From: Microcella alkaliphila
Lineage (GTDB): Bacteria > Actinomycetota > Actinomycetes > Actinomycetales > Microbacteriaceae
NCBI RefSeq assembly: GCF_002355395.1
Contig: NZ_AP017315.1
Coordinates: 310,001 to 374,000, forward strand
Direction: 5' to 3'
Length of the DNA: 64,000 nt
The first letter of the stretch is position 1. Each line of letters starts with the position of its first letter. A model generated the notes under the pieces. The model was given only the letters and a program-made list of their open reading frames with translations. It was not told the origin of the DNA and made no database searches. The translations under genes were made by a program, and so were the position numbers. Of this stretch, positions 17,240-26,307 are shown piece by piece.

Positions 17240-17970
17240 TAGAAAGTGCTCGTGAGTCCGCCATCGACCGTGACAACCTGGCCGGTCAGATAACCGTTCT
17301 CGCGGCCGCTCAGCCACGCGACCACCTCAGCGACCTCGCTGGCGTGCGCAGCACGGCCAAGGGGCAACAGCCCTCCGTCGCCGTAGCGCTCGCGAAATGA
17401 TGTGGTGTCGGTTTCGTCCACGCCGTCGGCGGTCAGGCTCATGGGTGTCCGGACAAAACCCGGTGCCACAGAATTCGCAAGAATGCCGCTGCGCGCGCCG
17501 TCGAGAGCGACAGAGCGAGTCGCCGCGTCAAGACCGGCCTTGCCGACGTCGTATGCGATGCAGTCGCGCTGGGCGAAGCGCCCATGCACGCTAGAAATAG
17601 TGACGATGCGCCCAAAGCCGTTCTCCCGCATAACGGGGAGTGCCTGAGCCATGAGATCCATCGGAGCCTCGAGGTTCACCGCCCAGATGGACCGCCAGGC
17701 ATCGAGATCAGCGTCGTCGAGGGGGGTGGGCCGGAAGATCCCGGCAACGCAGATCACCGTGTCGATTCCGCCGAGCTTCTCGCTCGCCCGGCCGACGAGG
17801 CCGGCCCGGGCTGCCGGGTCGGCGAGGTCGACTACGAGGGTGTCGGCGTCCACGGGCGTGCGGTCGACGCCGACCACGCGATCACCTCGGGCGCGCAATC
17901 GCGCGACGACGGCGGCGCCGATTCCGCTCGCTGATCCGGTCACCAGGGAGCGCAGGGGTGCGTCAGTCAT
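17239..17970 (-). CDS. short-chain dehydrogenase/reductase (sugar dehydrogenase candidate)
   Basis: A 243-residue classical SDR: cofactor motif TGSASGIG (11-18), DRTPVDAD after beta-2, Ser in ISSVHGRF, catalytic YDVGK (about 138-143) and the C-terminal LTGQVVTVDGGLTSTF. ATG 17970 follows GGAAGGA and overlaps the preceding stop (ATGA). Placed between an aldose epimerase and a lactonase, it is the best candidate for the NAD(P)-dependent aldose 1-dehydrogenase of the pathway; the other SDR at 35642 could exchange roles with it. Confidence 0.88.
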   Translation of the reverse strand: MTDAPLRSLVTGSASGIGAAVVARLRARGDRVVGVDRTPVDADTLVVDLADPAARAGLVGRASEKLGGIDTVICVAGIFRPTPLDDADLDAWRSIWAVNLEAPMDLMAQALPVMRENGFGRIVTISSVHGRFAQRDCIAYDVGKAGLDAATRSVALDGARSGILANSVAPGFVRTPMSLTADGVDETDTTSFRERYGDGGLLPLGRAAHASEVAEVVAWLSGRENGYLTGQVVTVDGGLTSTF

Positions 17971-18869
17971 GGTCGTCCTTCCGCAGGAGTGCACAGCAGG
18001 CGGGTTGTCGTCGAGAGGGTCTGACCGGGGCCAAGGTCGATGCCGCCTCCGCCCCCGATTCCCGCACCGTGGGGGGTTGTCGTCGGCTCAATCCCGAGTG
18101 CCATCACCTCACCGTTCCACGGTGGATCCACAGAGGCGCCCAACTCGGCCCACAGCAGCGCGTGATCGAGTCCGCTCCAGGTGATGGTCGCCGTGAGCTC
18201 GGGCGAGTGCGCGCTCACCGAGCACACCTGAGGATCGACCAGCGCGGAGACGACGGCGGGGGTATCGCGGGTTAGGTGCTGCCAGGTCTCGTCACGGTGC
18301 GGCGTGGCGGTGGTGGGCAGTCCCGCGTAGTCGAGCGCGCTGAAGGTCGCCGGGGGAAGCGTCAGGCTCACTCCCTCTCCCGACTCGAGCGCTGAGGTCA
18401 CGAACGCGCTGCCCAGAATGAGGTGTTCGGCCAGTTGAACGGGACGGGACGCTGCGCCACCGTTCGTGACGGTGGTTGTCGCTTCCACCGCGCACCCGTC
18501 GATCAGTTCCCACGAGCGGTCGATCACGATCGCGCTGTCGGCGGAGTGCCAGGCGAGGCGCACGCGCGTCGGGCCCAGCTCCGTCACCTGCCAGGGGGTG
18601 AGCGACGCCTCTCCGTGAAACCACGGAGCCGCTGCGGATGGCTGGCCGGTCGAGGGCGCGCACAACTGCCAGCCGCCGCGCCACCGCGAGACCCACTCGT
18701 CCTCGCTTGTCGCCGCGCGCCCGATGTCGCGAGGGCTCTCGGCCCAGGGGGTGCGCGCCAGTAGCGATACGCCGCGCCAGGTGAGGCTCGAGAGCACCGC
18801 GCCTTCGGCGGGAAGAACAACGCCGATCAGGTCGTCGGACCGGAGCGTCAGCCGGGGTGAGTCCATCAT
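17967..18869 (-). CDS. aldose 1-epimerase (mutarotase-like) family protein
   Basis: A 300-residue galactose-mutarotase-fold protein, all-beta, with WRGVSLLARTPW, GGWQLCAPSTGQP (the sugar-binding region), HGEASLTPWQV and LEPTT-type end (GIEPTTTPHG). ATG 18869 is the first of two tandem Met codons; an upstream extension would run into the GntR gene. It probably interconverts anomers to feed the dehydrogenase. A broader role as a sugar-binding DUF4432-like protein is possible. Confidence 0.75.
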   Translation of the reverse strand: MMDSPRLTLRSDDLIGVVLPAEGAVLSSLTWRGVSLLARTPWAESPRDIGRAATSEDEWVSRWRGGWQLCAPSTGQPSAAAPWFHGEASLTPWQVTELGPTRVRLAWHSADSAIVIDRSWELIDGCAVEATTTVTNGGAASRPVQLAEHLILGSAFVTSALESGEGVSLTLPPATFSALDYAGLPTTATPHRDETWQHLTRDTPAVVSALVDPQVCSVSAHSPELTATITWSGLDHALLWAELGASVDPPWNGEVMALGIEPTTTPHGAGIGGGGGIDLGPGQTLSTTTRLLCTPAEGRP

Positions 18870-18894
18870 GCGGCTCGCTGGTTGGGAGCCATCA

Positions 18895-19650
18895 TCATTC
18901 CTCGCGCAGCCCGCCCAGCGCCTTGATGAGGGAGTTCTTGCCGTCGAGCACCACTCGGAGCATCGCCTCCGCGGCGTCCTCGCCATTGCCTCGATCGATC
19001 GCCTGGTACACGGCAGCGTGGGTCTCGGCGTCTTGGACGAGCTCCTCATCGTCTTGGGTCGCGGCCTGCTGAACCGTAAACGTGAGCTTCATGAAGTCGG
19101 CCACCACGTTGCCGAACTGGCGCAAGAGCGCGTTATGACTCGCGGCGTACACCGCGAGGTGGAACTCCACATCCGCGGCTGCGTACCCGTCACGCGAGTG
19201 GGCGTTCTCCGCCATCGCGTCGATGGCTGCCGACATGCGGCGGTGGTCGTCCATTGTCGCGCGACCGGCCGCGAGCCGCGCGGCGGCCGGCTCCATGATC
19301 TGACGGACCTCGACGAGGTCACGCATCACCACGTCGCCGGTACCCTCCTCGTGGTGCCAACGCAGGATGTCGGTGTCGAACACGTTCCACTGGTCTCGCG
19401 GGCGAACTCGAGTGCCCACCTTCTGGCGAATGTCGACGAGACCCTTCGCGGCGAGCACCCGCATGGCTTCGCGAACGGACGTGCGGCTAACGCCAAACTG
19501 TTCGACCAGATCGGCCTCTTTGGGCAGGGCGTCGCCCGGGGCAACCGCGCCGCTCACGATGTCGCGCCCGACCTGATCGATCACCACTGCTTGACGGCCA
19601 CGCATGGTGTATCCACTCGTCGACGATGCATCAAACGATCCGCTGGTCAT
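18895..19650 (-). CDS. FadR-subfamily GntR regulator of the sugar-acid/glycoside island
   Basis: A 251-residue regulator: winged HTH (VIDQVGRDIVSGAVAPGDALPKE to VSRTSVREAMRVLAAKGLV, about 23-73), the linker WNVFDTDILRW seen in galactonate/hexuronate-type regulators, and a C-terminal FCD effector domain with metal-binding-type residues (EVRQIMEPAAARLA, EFHLAVYAASHN). It is encoded inside the catabolic operon. Regulators of this kind usually bind a sugar acid or its dehydration product. It is the best candidate to bind the TATGATGTAA boxes. Confidence 0.9.
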   Translation of the reverse strand: MTSGSFDASSTSGYTMRGRQAVVIDQVGRDIVSGAVAPGDALPKEADLVEQFGVSRTSVREAMRVLAAKGLVDIRQKVGTRVRPRDQWNVFDTDILRWHHEEGTGDVVMRDLVEVRQIMEPAAARLAAGRATMDDHRRMSAAIDAMAENAHSRDGYAAADVEFHLAVYAASHNALLRQFGNVVADFMKLTFTVQQAATQDDEELVQDAETHAAVYQAIDRGNGEDAAEAMLRVVLDGKNSLIKALGGLREE

Positions 19651-19672
19651 GGGGGCTCCTGCCTGCGTGCCT

Positions 19673-20875
19673 CTAGACGGTCTCCCTCACCCTAGGCCGT
19701 GGTTCGGGGCTGGCGAAGGTGAGGGCACCGTCGATGCGAATCTCGACGTCGCGCAAGTACGGCTCCAGCGCAGCGAGATCGACGTCGATGCCGAGGCCCG
19801 GGGCATCGGGAACGTGAATGAGTCCGTCGTCATCGAGGGTGATCGTCTGGTGAGACAGGTCGAGCGCGAGTTGCTTCGGTTCGACCGGGTACTCGCAGAT
19901 CCGATGGTCTGCCAGGCCGGCGAAAGCCTGCATCGAGGCAGAGAGCGCGAGGTGCGACGTGAACGTGTGGTTGACGTAGGTGACCCCGCGCGCGACGGCG
20001 TGGTCGGCCACGACCTTCGATGGCCCGATGCCGCCGATCCGTGCCGAGTCGACCTGAATGAAGCGGACCCCGCCGTAATCGATGAGGTTCATCGCCATGT
20101 GCGCCGTGTGCGCCCCCTCGCCGCCGGCGATCCCGACCGGCCCCGCCAATTCGGCCAACCGGGCGTGGGCGACGTACGCGTGGGGAAGGAAGGGTTCCTC
20201 CAGCCAGGTGGCGCGGGCGGACCGAAGTGCGTCAAGACGGGCCGCAGCGGCAGACACGTCGTCGCCCCAGATCTGACCGGCGTCGATCAGTAGCTCGGCG
20301 TCATCGCCCAGCCCTTCTCGGGCCGCCGCAACGTGGTCGGCGTCATCGTCGGCGGCCCCGGTTCCGTACGCTCCCCAGCCGAATTTCACGGCACGGAAGC
20401 CGCGTTCTCGCGCCGCTCTCGCGCGCTCCAACGTGTCGGCGGGCGTGTCGCCCATCAGCATCGATGCGTACGGCAGCTTCGCGTGGGTGCGGTCGTAACC
20501 GAGCAGGCGCCAGATGGGTTCCTCGAGGCTGCGACCAAGAGCATCCCACAGCGCGATCTCTATTCCTGACCACGTGTGAGCCGCTTGCAGCAGGTCCATG
20601 CTGTTGCGTTCGACCAACCGCGCGATGCGCGTGATGTCAGCCGGAGAGGTTACGCGCTGTCCGAGCACGCTGGCGGCGACCGGCTGACAGACGCCGTGCG
20701 AGCGCGGCGTGATGAATGCGGCGATCGAGGTCAGCGGGGATGCTTCGCACTCGCCCCAGCCCACGGTTCCGTCGCTGCCCACAACCCGAACGAGGAGGGC
20801 GTCTTGGCTTCCGTCCGCCTCCAGGGTGACCTCGGGCATTGCCGCGTAGAAGAAGTCGACGGAATCGATCTGCAT
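19673..20875 (-). CDS. enolase-superfamily sugar-acid dehydratase (mandelate racemase/MLE group)
   Basis: A 400-residue enzyme predicted to dehydrate an aldonate to a 2-keto-3-deoxy acid. N-terminal capping domain (1-130) with GWGECEASP, then the barrel: base segment KFGWG (about 162), Mg ligands in DAGQIWG (about 197), LEEPF (about 225) and GGEGAHT (about 251), and a His in VNHTFTSH (about 302). The second base position is K-x-G rather than the usual K-x-K. First gene of the minus-strand operon; substrate (fuconate, rhamnonate, galactonate or a pentonate) cannot be read from sequence. Confidence 0.85.
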   Translation of the reverse strand: MQIDSVDFFYAAMPEVTLEADGSQDALLVRVVGSDGTVGWGECEASPLTSIAAFITPRSHGVCQPVAASVLGQRVTSPADITRIARLVERNSMDLLQAAHTWSGIEIALWDALGRSLEEPIWRLLGYDRTHAKLPYASMLMGDTPADTLERARAARERGFRAVKFGWGAYGTGAADDDADHVAAAREGLGDDAELLIDAGQIWGDDVSAAAARLDALRSARATWLEEPFLPHAYVAHARLAELAGPVGIAGGEGAHTAHMAMNLIDYGGVRFIQVDSARIGGIGPSKVVADHAVARGVTYVNHTFTSHLALSASMQAFAGLADHRICEYPVEPKQLALDLSHQTITLDDDGLIHVPDAPGLGIDVDLAALEPYLRDVEIRIDGALTFASPEPRPRVRETV

Positions 20876-20947
20876 GGAGCCCGCCCTCTTTTCTCGCTGG
20901 TGGTGGCGTATGGGACGCGGCGCGGCGCCATCGCCCGGAGCATTACC

Positions 20948-20957
20948 TTACATCATA
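20948..20957 (-). promoter_or_regulatory. TATGATGTAA box, copy A (upstream of dehydratase operon)
   Basis: On the minus strand this reads TATGATGTAA, 73 bp before the dehydratase ATG, and extends to ATGTATGATGTAA. It is identical over ten bases to copies at 21028, 26276 and 39182. It may be the operator of the FadR-type regulator, a conserved -10 region (TATGAT), or both. Confidence 0.65.
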
Positions 20958-21027
20958 CATTTGTTGTCACTCGTTCGACAATGACGGTAACGATTTCGGC
21001 ACATTGCTTGCCGATGTGCGTCCAAGG

Positions 21028-21037
21028 TATGATGTAA
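21028..21037 (+). promoter_or_regulatory. TATGATGTAA box, copy B (upstream of second importer)
   Basis: GGTATGATGTAATGACG lies 214 bp before the substrate-binding protein ATG. The same GGTATGATGTAA twelve-mer occurs at 26274-26285. Together with copy A it brackets the divergent promoter region. Confidence 0.65.
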
Positions 21038-21250
21038 TGACGTTGCGGGCGGTGAAGCGCCGCCCGGGATCGGGACGATGATGTCGCAGTTGAGACGTAG
21101 CGCCACGGCACGGTTGCCGCTGGCTGTGCTCCTGCGCCACACCGATCGCGCGCCGCATCTGCGCGCCTCAGCGGCCGGCCTCCCCGCGGAGGTCGGATCT
21201 CCGGCTGGACGACCCGCCCGGCCGTGTATGCCGACAGGAAGGACACAGCA

Positions 21251-22588
21251 ATGACTATGCGTGCAGCAGGAGCACTGACGCTCGCCGCCGGTCTCGTCAT
21301 CGGTCTCGGAGCGTGCGCGCCCGCCGGCGACGCCGGACCGTCGACCGAAGAGCGAGAGCTCGTCATCTGGGACACCGGAATTCTGGGCAAGCTGCTGGAA
21401 AACGGAGAGCCCGACCTCGAAAACTCGTTCCTCGACCAGATGGCGGTTGCCTTCGAAGAGGCGAACGAGGGTGTCACCGTCACGGTGGTTCAACAGGGCG
21501 GCGACATCACTGCGAACAGCGCCCAGTTCCAGGCGGCATCGATCGCCGGTGACGGCCCCGACATCCGCATCCAGTACGCGGGTGGTCCGACCCTCAGTTT
21601 CGCCGAGTTCTTCACCGACCTTGAGCCGCTCTTGACGCCGGAAATCATCGACTCGATGGCTGGCTTCAACGTGAACCGAGAAGGGTTCTCGGCAGATGGC
21701 CGCATCTTGGGCATGCCGTACGGCGCGGGCAACCTCTTCACGGTCTTCCAGAATCACGCGGTGCTCGAGGAGGCGGGGCTGGACCCGGCCGACACCCCGG
21801 ATACCTGGGAGGAACTTCTCGCCAACGGCCAGCAGGTCGTCGACCAGACCGACAAGAACGGTTTCTGGGTCGCGAACCTCGAGGGATACGTGGGCGCGTG
21901 GATGATCTCGGCCCTCGTCGGTGGTGAACTCGGCGAAACCGTCTTCACGCAGATGTACGCCGGCGAGATCCCCGTCGATGACCCCGCCATGGTCGAGGCA
22001 TACGAGGCTTTCGCCGCCTGGGGTGCCAGTGGCCTGACGAACCCTGACGCCGGTCAGGTATCCAACGGTGACTCCACCGCCGGCTTCGTGAGCGGCAACA
22101 GCGCCTACTACCTCGTCGGCAGCTGGGAGAACAACAACATGCTCGATGCCTTCGGCGAGGAGGGCGTGAGCTCGTTCTTCATCCCGGTGTTGGACGGCGC
22201 CGCCCACCCCAACATCGGTGCTGGCGGGCCGGAGATCGCCATCTCGGTTACCGAGTACAGCGAGAACAAAGAACTCGCGGGTGAGTTCTTGCGCTTCCTC
22301 GCCGACCCGGCCAACCAGGACATCTTCGTCAAGCTCAACCAGACCCAGGGTTCGAACCACCGTGATGGCGACCCGGCGATGATCGAGAACCCCCTGTTGC
22401 GCGAGCAGTTCGAGCAGCTGGCTGAGGCAACCGACGGCGTGACCTTCGCCTTCGACAGTGTCATGCCGCAGGCGACGATCGACCTGTTCTACCGTGTCAA
22501 CGCCGGGGTGTTCCTCGGAACGATTACGCCGCAAGACGCGGTGGCGCAGCTGAAGGCCTCATACGAGTCGGAGATCGCAAACCAGTGA
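21251..22588 (+). CDS. sugar ABC transporter substrate-binding lipoprotein (CUT1), second system
   Basis: A 445-residue solute-binding protein with lipobox LGAC (Cys22). Binding-fold landmarks: LVIWDTGILGKLL, AFEEANEGVTVTVV, a Gly/Ala-rich PDIRIQYAGG, DTWEELLANGQQVV, GPEIAISVTEYSENKELAGEFL. ATG 21251 follows GGAAGGA. It opens the importer operon controlled by box B, and probably captures the oligosaccharide that the cytoplasmic glycosidases of this island degrade. Confidence 0.92.
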   Translation: MTMRAAGALTLAAGLVIGLGACAPAGDAGPSTEERELVIWDTGILGKLLENGEPDLENSFLDQMAVAFEEANEGVTVTVVQQGGDITANSAQFQAASIAGDGPDIRIQYAGGPTLSFAEFFTDLEPLLTPEIIDSMAGFNVNREGFSADGRILGMPYGAGNLFTVFQNHAVLEEAGLDPADTPDTWEELLANGQQVVDQTDKNGFWVANLEGYVGAWMISALVGGELGETVFTQMYAGEIPVDDPAMVEAYEAFAAWGASGLTNPDAGQVSNGDSTAGFVSGNSAYYLVGSWENNNMLDAFGEEGVSSFFIPVLDGAAHPNIGAGGPEIAISVTEYSENKELAGEFLRFLADPANQDIFVKLNQTQGSNHRDGDPAMIENPLLREQFEQLAEATDGVTFAFDSVMPQATIDLFYRVNAGVFLGTITPQDAVAQLKASYESEIANQ

Positions 22589-23535
22589 GTTCCTTCTCGG
22601 TCGCGTCGTCCGCGGGAGCTGCGTCGGCAGCACCCGCGGGCGACGCGCCCTCGGCATCTCGCACTCCCGGGGCGTTTCGACGCCGAGATCGCCTCATCGG
22701 CCTATTGGCGGTGCTTCCCGCCCTGATCGTCGTGGTCGGCTTCATGGCGTTCCCGGTCGCCTTCGCCGTCTTCATCTCGTTTACGCGCACCAACGGGCTG
22801 CGTTTCGAGTGGATCTGGTTCGACAACTACACGCGGATGCTCGCGGACCCGATCGTGCACCAGGTCTTCCTCAACAACCTGAAGTTCCTCATCTCGGTTC
22901 CGCTCGTCATCTTCGCCGCCCTGGTGACGTCCGTGCTGCTGTTCGAACGCGTGCGGGGCTGGAAGTTCTTCCGCGTCATCTTCTTCTTGCCGAACGTGCT
23001 GTCGGTCGCGGTCATCGGCATCATGTTCCGCAATGCATTCGGCTACTACGGGGGCGTCAACCAGGCTCTCGGGCTTTTCGGCATTGAGCCGATTCAGTTC
23101 TTCACCAATGGCACCACAGCCATCGCCATCATCATTCTCGCCCTGGTCTGGTCGGGCTTCGGGTATCAGGCGCTGCTTTTGCTGGCCGGCCTCACCTCGA
23201 TCCCGCCGTCCGTCTACGAAGCCGCGGCCCTCGACGGGGCCGGCTGGTGGAAGCGGCTGTGGTTCATCACCTTGCCCAACATTCGCCGAGTGCTGGGATT
23301 CGTGTTCATCATCAACGTCCTGTACACCTTCAGCTCGCTCTTCGGCTTCGTCTTCGTCATGACGGCCGGCGGCCCGGGCTTCGAGACGACGACGATCGAC
23401 TACCTCGTGTACCTGCGGGCATTCTCGAGCACGAACCTCGGGTCCGGGGCGGCGCTCGCCGTGGTGCTGTTCTTGTTCATCGGTGTCCTGACACTGATCC
23501 AGAACCGCGTCTTCCGGCTGGGGCAGGAGGACTGA
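22585..23535 (+). CDS. sugar ABC transporter permease (MalF-like), second system
   Basis: A 316-residue membrane protein with a Ser/Ala-rich cytoplasmic N-terminus, about six hydrophobic segments and the loop SVYEAAALDGAGWWKRLWFI. GTG 22585 overlaps the binding-protein stop by four bases. Confidence 0.92.
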   Translation: MSSFSVASSAGAASAAPAGDAPSASRTPGAFRRRDRLIGLLAVLPALIVVVGFMAFPVAFAVFISFTRTNGLRFEWIWFDNYTRMLADPIVHQVFLNNLKFLISVPLVIFAALVTSVLLFERVRGWKFFRVIFFLPNVLSVAVIGIMFRNAFGYYGGVNQALGLFGIEPIQFFTNGTTAIAIIILALVWSGFGYQALLLLAGLTSIPPSVYEAAALDGAGWWKRLWFITLPNIRRVLGFVFIINVLYTFSSLFGFVFVMTAGGPGFETTTIDYLVYLRAFSSTNLGSGAALAVVLFLFIGVLTLIQNRVFRLGQED

Positions 23536-24380
23536 TGAGCGACGTCATGAGCAGCCGATTGTCAGGCCGACGCAGCCAGTGGCCGATCTTCATTGGCCTG
23601 ATCGTCTTGGCCGCGACGATCATCTACCCGCTGTACTTCGTCATCATCACCTCGATGCGGCCCAACGCTGACTACTTGCAGGATCCGTTCGGTCTGCCCG
23701 GCGTCTGGACCTTCGACAACTACGCGACGCTCGTGAACGTGTACGGCGTCGGACAGGCCTTCGTCAACAGCCTCTACGTCAGCATCATTGCCGTCGTGCT
23801 GCAGCTCACTCTCGCGACGATCGCGGGGTACGGGCTCGCGAAGTTTCCCGTGCCCGGCACCAAGTTCATCACCGCGACGTTCGTGTCGGTCATGCTGATC
23901 CCCGGTCCCGTGCTGATCATCCCGATCTACCTCATGCTGTCGCGGCTCGGCCTCGTCGGCAGCCACTGGGGACTCATCCTGGTTTACGTCGCGACGGGCC
24001 TGCCGTTCGCAACGTTCTTCCTGACATTGACCTTCCGAGCGATCCCCGACGAAGTGCTGGAGGCGGCACGCATCGATGGCGCCGGCTTCTTCCGCACCAT
24101 GTGGTCGATTGTGCGTCCGATGGGGGCGAGCGGAATCGCCACCCTTGCGGTGCTGCAGTTCTTGGGTGTGTGGAATGAGCTGATCTTTGCGGTCATCCTC
24201 ATTCGCGACGAGTCGATGAGGCTGCTGACACCCTCACTGGCCAACATCGGCGAGCGCTTCGTGACCGATCAACCGCTCGTCTCGGCCGGGCTGTTCGTCA
24301 CGGCTTCGGTGCCCCTGATTCTGTTGGCCTTCGCGTCGAAGTACATCATGCAGGGCCTGCAGGTCGGGGTGAGTCGCTGA
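23535..24380 (+). CDS. sugar ABC transporter permease (MalG-like), second system
   Basis: A 281-residue membrane protein with about six hydrophobic segments and the loop [19 protein letters not shown]. Starts one base inside the previous stop, with GGAGGA directly upstream. Its 3' end overlaps the convergent ThuA-like gene by 35 bp. No ATPase gene is adjacent. Confidence 0.92.
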   Translation: MSDVMSSRLSGRRSQWPIFIGLIVLAATIIYPLYFVIITSMRPNADYLQDPFGLPGVWTFDNYATLVNVYGVGQAFVNSLYVSIIAVVLQLTLATIAGYGLAKFPVPGTKFITATFVSVMLIPGPVLIIPIYLMLSRLGLVGSHWGLILVYVATGLPFATFFLTLTFRAIPDEVLEAARIDGAGFFRTMWSIVRPMGASGIATLAVLQFLGVWNELIFAVILIRDESMRLLTPSLANIGERFVTDQPLVSAGLFVTASVPLILLAFASKYIMQGLQVGVSR

Positions 24381-25116
24381 GGTCGAACCACCCGCGCGGG
24401 TGAAAGGTCGCGTCGAGTGCGGGTCCGCGCCGACGCGGGGCGGCCCACATCACGCCGTTGGCAAGCACGCGCTGCACCGCCGGGTGGTGGTACACGGGGT
24501 ACTCCTGATCGCCGGGCGAGAAGTAAAACACGCGTCCGTGGCCACGGAACCACGTGGCTCCCGAGCGGAAGACTTCACCGCCCGAGAACGACGAGATGAA
24601 GATGAGCTCGTCGGGTACGGGGATGTCGAAGAACTCGCCGTACATCTCTTGGTGGTCGATGATGATGGGGTCCGGTACGCCCGCGGCAATCGGGTGGTCG
24701 GGAGCCACTGTCCAGACGACCTCTCGATCGCCATCGTTGCGCCACCGAAGCGAGCACGTTGTGCCCATGAGGCGGGTGAAGATTTTCGAGTAGTGGCCGG
24801 AATGCAACACAATGATGCCCATTCCGCCCAACACGGCTCGGTGGATGCGCTCGACCACATCGTCGTGCACCTCGGGGTGCGCCTCATGTCCCCACCACAA
24901 CAAGACATCGGTGGTGTCAATGACCGCGTCACTCAAGCCGTGTTCGGGTTCGTCCAGTGTGGCCGTGCGTACCGTCACCGCGCTTCCGAGACAGCTGCGG
25001 AGCCCGTCGGCGATCGCGCCATGCATTCCGGTGGGATACAACCGCGCGGTGAGTGAGTCCGGGTAGTTCTCATGGCGGTTCTCGTTCCACACGGTCACGC
25101 GCAGGGGTGCACTCAT
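24346..25116 (-). CDS. ThuA-like domain protein
   Basis: A 256-residue protein of the ThuA (trehalose utilisation, class I glutamine-amidotransferase-like fold) family: [12 protein letters not shown] at the start, [11 protein letters not shown] (about 88), [16 protein letters not shown] (about 112), the [10 protein letters not shown] segment and [14 protein letters not shown] near the end. Starts with an ATGA overlap on the Gfo/Idh gene stop. From memory, rhizobial ThuA acts on 3-keto-disaccharides made by an oxidoreductase; pairing with a Gfo/Idh enzyme here fits that kind of chemistry. Confidence 0.85.
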   Translation of the reverse strand: MSAPLRVTVWNENRHENYPDSLTARLYPTGMHGAIADGLRSCLGSAVTVRTATLDEPEHGLSDAVIDTTDVLLWWGHEAHPEVHDDVVERIHRAVLGGMGIIVLHSGHYSKIFTRLMGTTCSLRWRNDGDREVVWTVAPDHPIAAGVPDPIIIDHQEMYGEFFDIPVPDELIFISSFSGGEVFRSGATWFRGHGRVFYFSPGDQEYPVYHHPAVQRVLANGVMWAAPRRRGPALDATFHPRGWFDLSDSPRPAGPA

Positions 25117-26234
25117 CAGGCCTCCAGTCGAATCTCGCGGCCTTCGACCGCTGAGCGATAGCACGCATCCAGAACTTCAGTTCGGTGGAGCGCGAACTGA
25201 CCTCGGCGCTGATCCCACTCACCGGAACGCACGTGCTCGATGAATTCGGCGATGACGAGGGGATGCTCACCGCCGGGCACGTGGACGTCCGGCGCGATCG
25301 CGACGGGCCGGCCGGCGAGCTCGCGGTAGATCGTGAGTGTCCCGTCGCTCGCGTACCGAGGAACGAAGAGGCGGAGGCCTCCGTCGACCCCGAGTAGTTC
25401 GATGGTGATGTCTTCATCGTCGACGGCGTGTGACGCCCACGTGATCTCAAGGGTCGCACTCGACCCGTCGTCGAAACGCAGCAGAGCGCTGGCCAGATCC
25501 TCGACGTCAAACGTGCCCGAGTCGCTGGCCATCTGCTCGGTGCGGTCCATCGCGCCGTATCCGGCTCGCCCGAGCTCTCCATGCGTCACGGCGCTCACGG
25601 CGACGACGAGTCGCTCGCCGAGCAGATACAGCATGGAGTCGAGGATGTGCGGGCCGAGGTCAATCAGGGCTCCGCCGCCCGCCATGCGCTTGCTGGTAAA
25701 CCATGAGCGAAGGCCCGGGATGCCCGCCCGCCGCTTCCACGACGCGCGCGTGTGGTAGACCCGTCCGATGCCCACCTCGTCGAGATAGGCCTTTGCGTAC
25801 TGAACGTCAGCTCGACGCCGGTGATTGAAGGCCACGTCGAGGACGCGGTCGTGCGTGATGGCGGCATCAACCATCGCGCGTGCTTCTTCGGTGTTGATGG
25901 CGAGGGGCTTCTCGCAGAAGACATGCTTGCCCGCGGCGAGCGCTGCCATCGCGATGGGATGGTGCAACGCGTTGGGTGCGGCAATGCTCACGATGTCAAT
26001 GTCGCTGCGCTCGACGAGGTCGCTCCAGTCGTCCAGGAGGGTCGTGATGCCGTATTGCGATCCGAGTTGGTGGCGGCGCTCCACCTCTTTGCCGGCGAGG
26101 GCGGTAACCCGAACGCCGGGAAGGGACTGGAATGCCTCGACGTGCACCGATCCCATTCCGAGGCCGACCACCCCCACGCGCAGGACTGATTCCGGCGATG
26201 CGGAGAGATCGGTGGCGGCAACGGTGACGGTCAC
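25116..26234 (-). CDS. Gfo/Idh/MocA family oxidoreductase (paired with ThuA)
   Basis: A 372-residue NAD(P)-dependent sugar oxidoreductase: Rossmann motif [15 protein letters not shown] (about 20-34), [26 protein letters not shown] with the catalytic-type EKP lysine (about 103), and [21 protein letters not shown] with the His of the second domain. Starts at GTG 26234, next to box C and divergent from the glycosidase operon. Substrate unknown; coupled to ThuA-like gene by an ATGA overlap. Confidence 0.9.
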   Translation of the reverse strand: MTVTVAATDLSASPESVLRVGVVGLGMGSVHVEAFQSLPGVRVTALAGKEVERRHQLGSQYGITTLLDDWSDLVERSDIDIVSIAAPNALHHPIAMAALAAGKHVFCEKPLAINTEEARAMVDAAITHDRVLDVAFNHRRRADVQYAKAYLDEVGIGRVYHTRASWKRRAGIPGLRSWFTSKRMAGGGALIDLGPHILDSMLYLLGERLVVAVSAVTHGELGRAGYGAMDRTEQMASDSGTFDVEDLASALLRFDDGSSATLEITWASHAVDDEDITIELLGVDGGLRLFVPRYASDGTLTIYRELAGRPVAIAPDVHVPGGEHPLVIAEFIEHVRSGEWDQRRGQFALHRTEVLDACYRSAVEGREIRLEA

Positions 26235-26275
26235 GGTGTCCTCACAGAGGGTGAGCGGGGCGGGTCCCCTTTAGG

Positions 26276-26285
26276 TATGATGTAA
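26276..26285 (+). promoter_or_regulatory. TATGATGTAA box, copy C (glycosidase operon / Gfo-ThuA operon)
   Basis: GGTATGATGTAAAGAC sits in the 73-bp gap between divergent genes, 22 bp before the alpha-galactosidase ATG. At this distance TATGAT could also serve as a -10 element for the plus-strand operon. Confidence 0.65.
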
Positions 26286-26307
26286 AGACTACAGGCAGGG
26301 GAACCGC

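Larger units (their letters stand above)
20876..21250. other. 375-bp divergent intergenic region
   Basis: Separates the dehydratase operon (minus) from the second sugar importer (plus). It contains two TATGATGTAA boxes 80 bp apart (described separately) and a moderately AT-rich core around 20940-21045. From 21038 to 21250 the DNA is GC-rich untranslated leader ending in a GGAAGGA ribosome site before ATG 21251. I see no convincing gene in it. Confidence 0.7.

Noticed and set aside
21078..21254. A 58-codon plus-strand reading frame ending in an ATGA overlap with the importer binding-protein start
   Set aside because: Arg/Ala/Pro-rich like non-coding high-GC DNA, no good ribosome site and no recognisable motif. 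The overlap alone is weak support.
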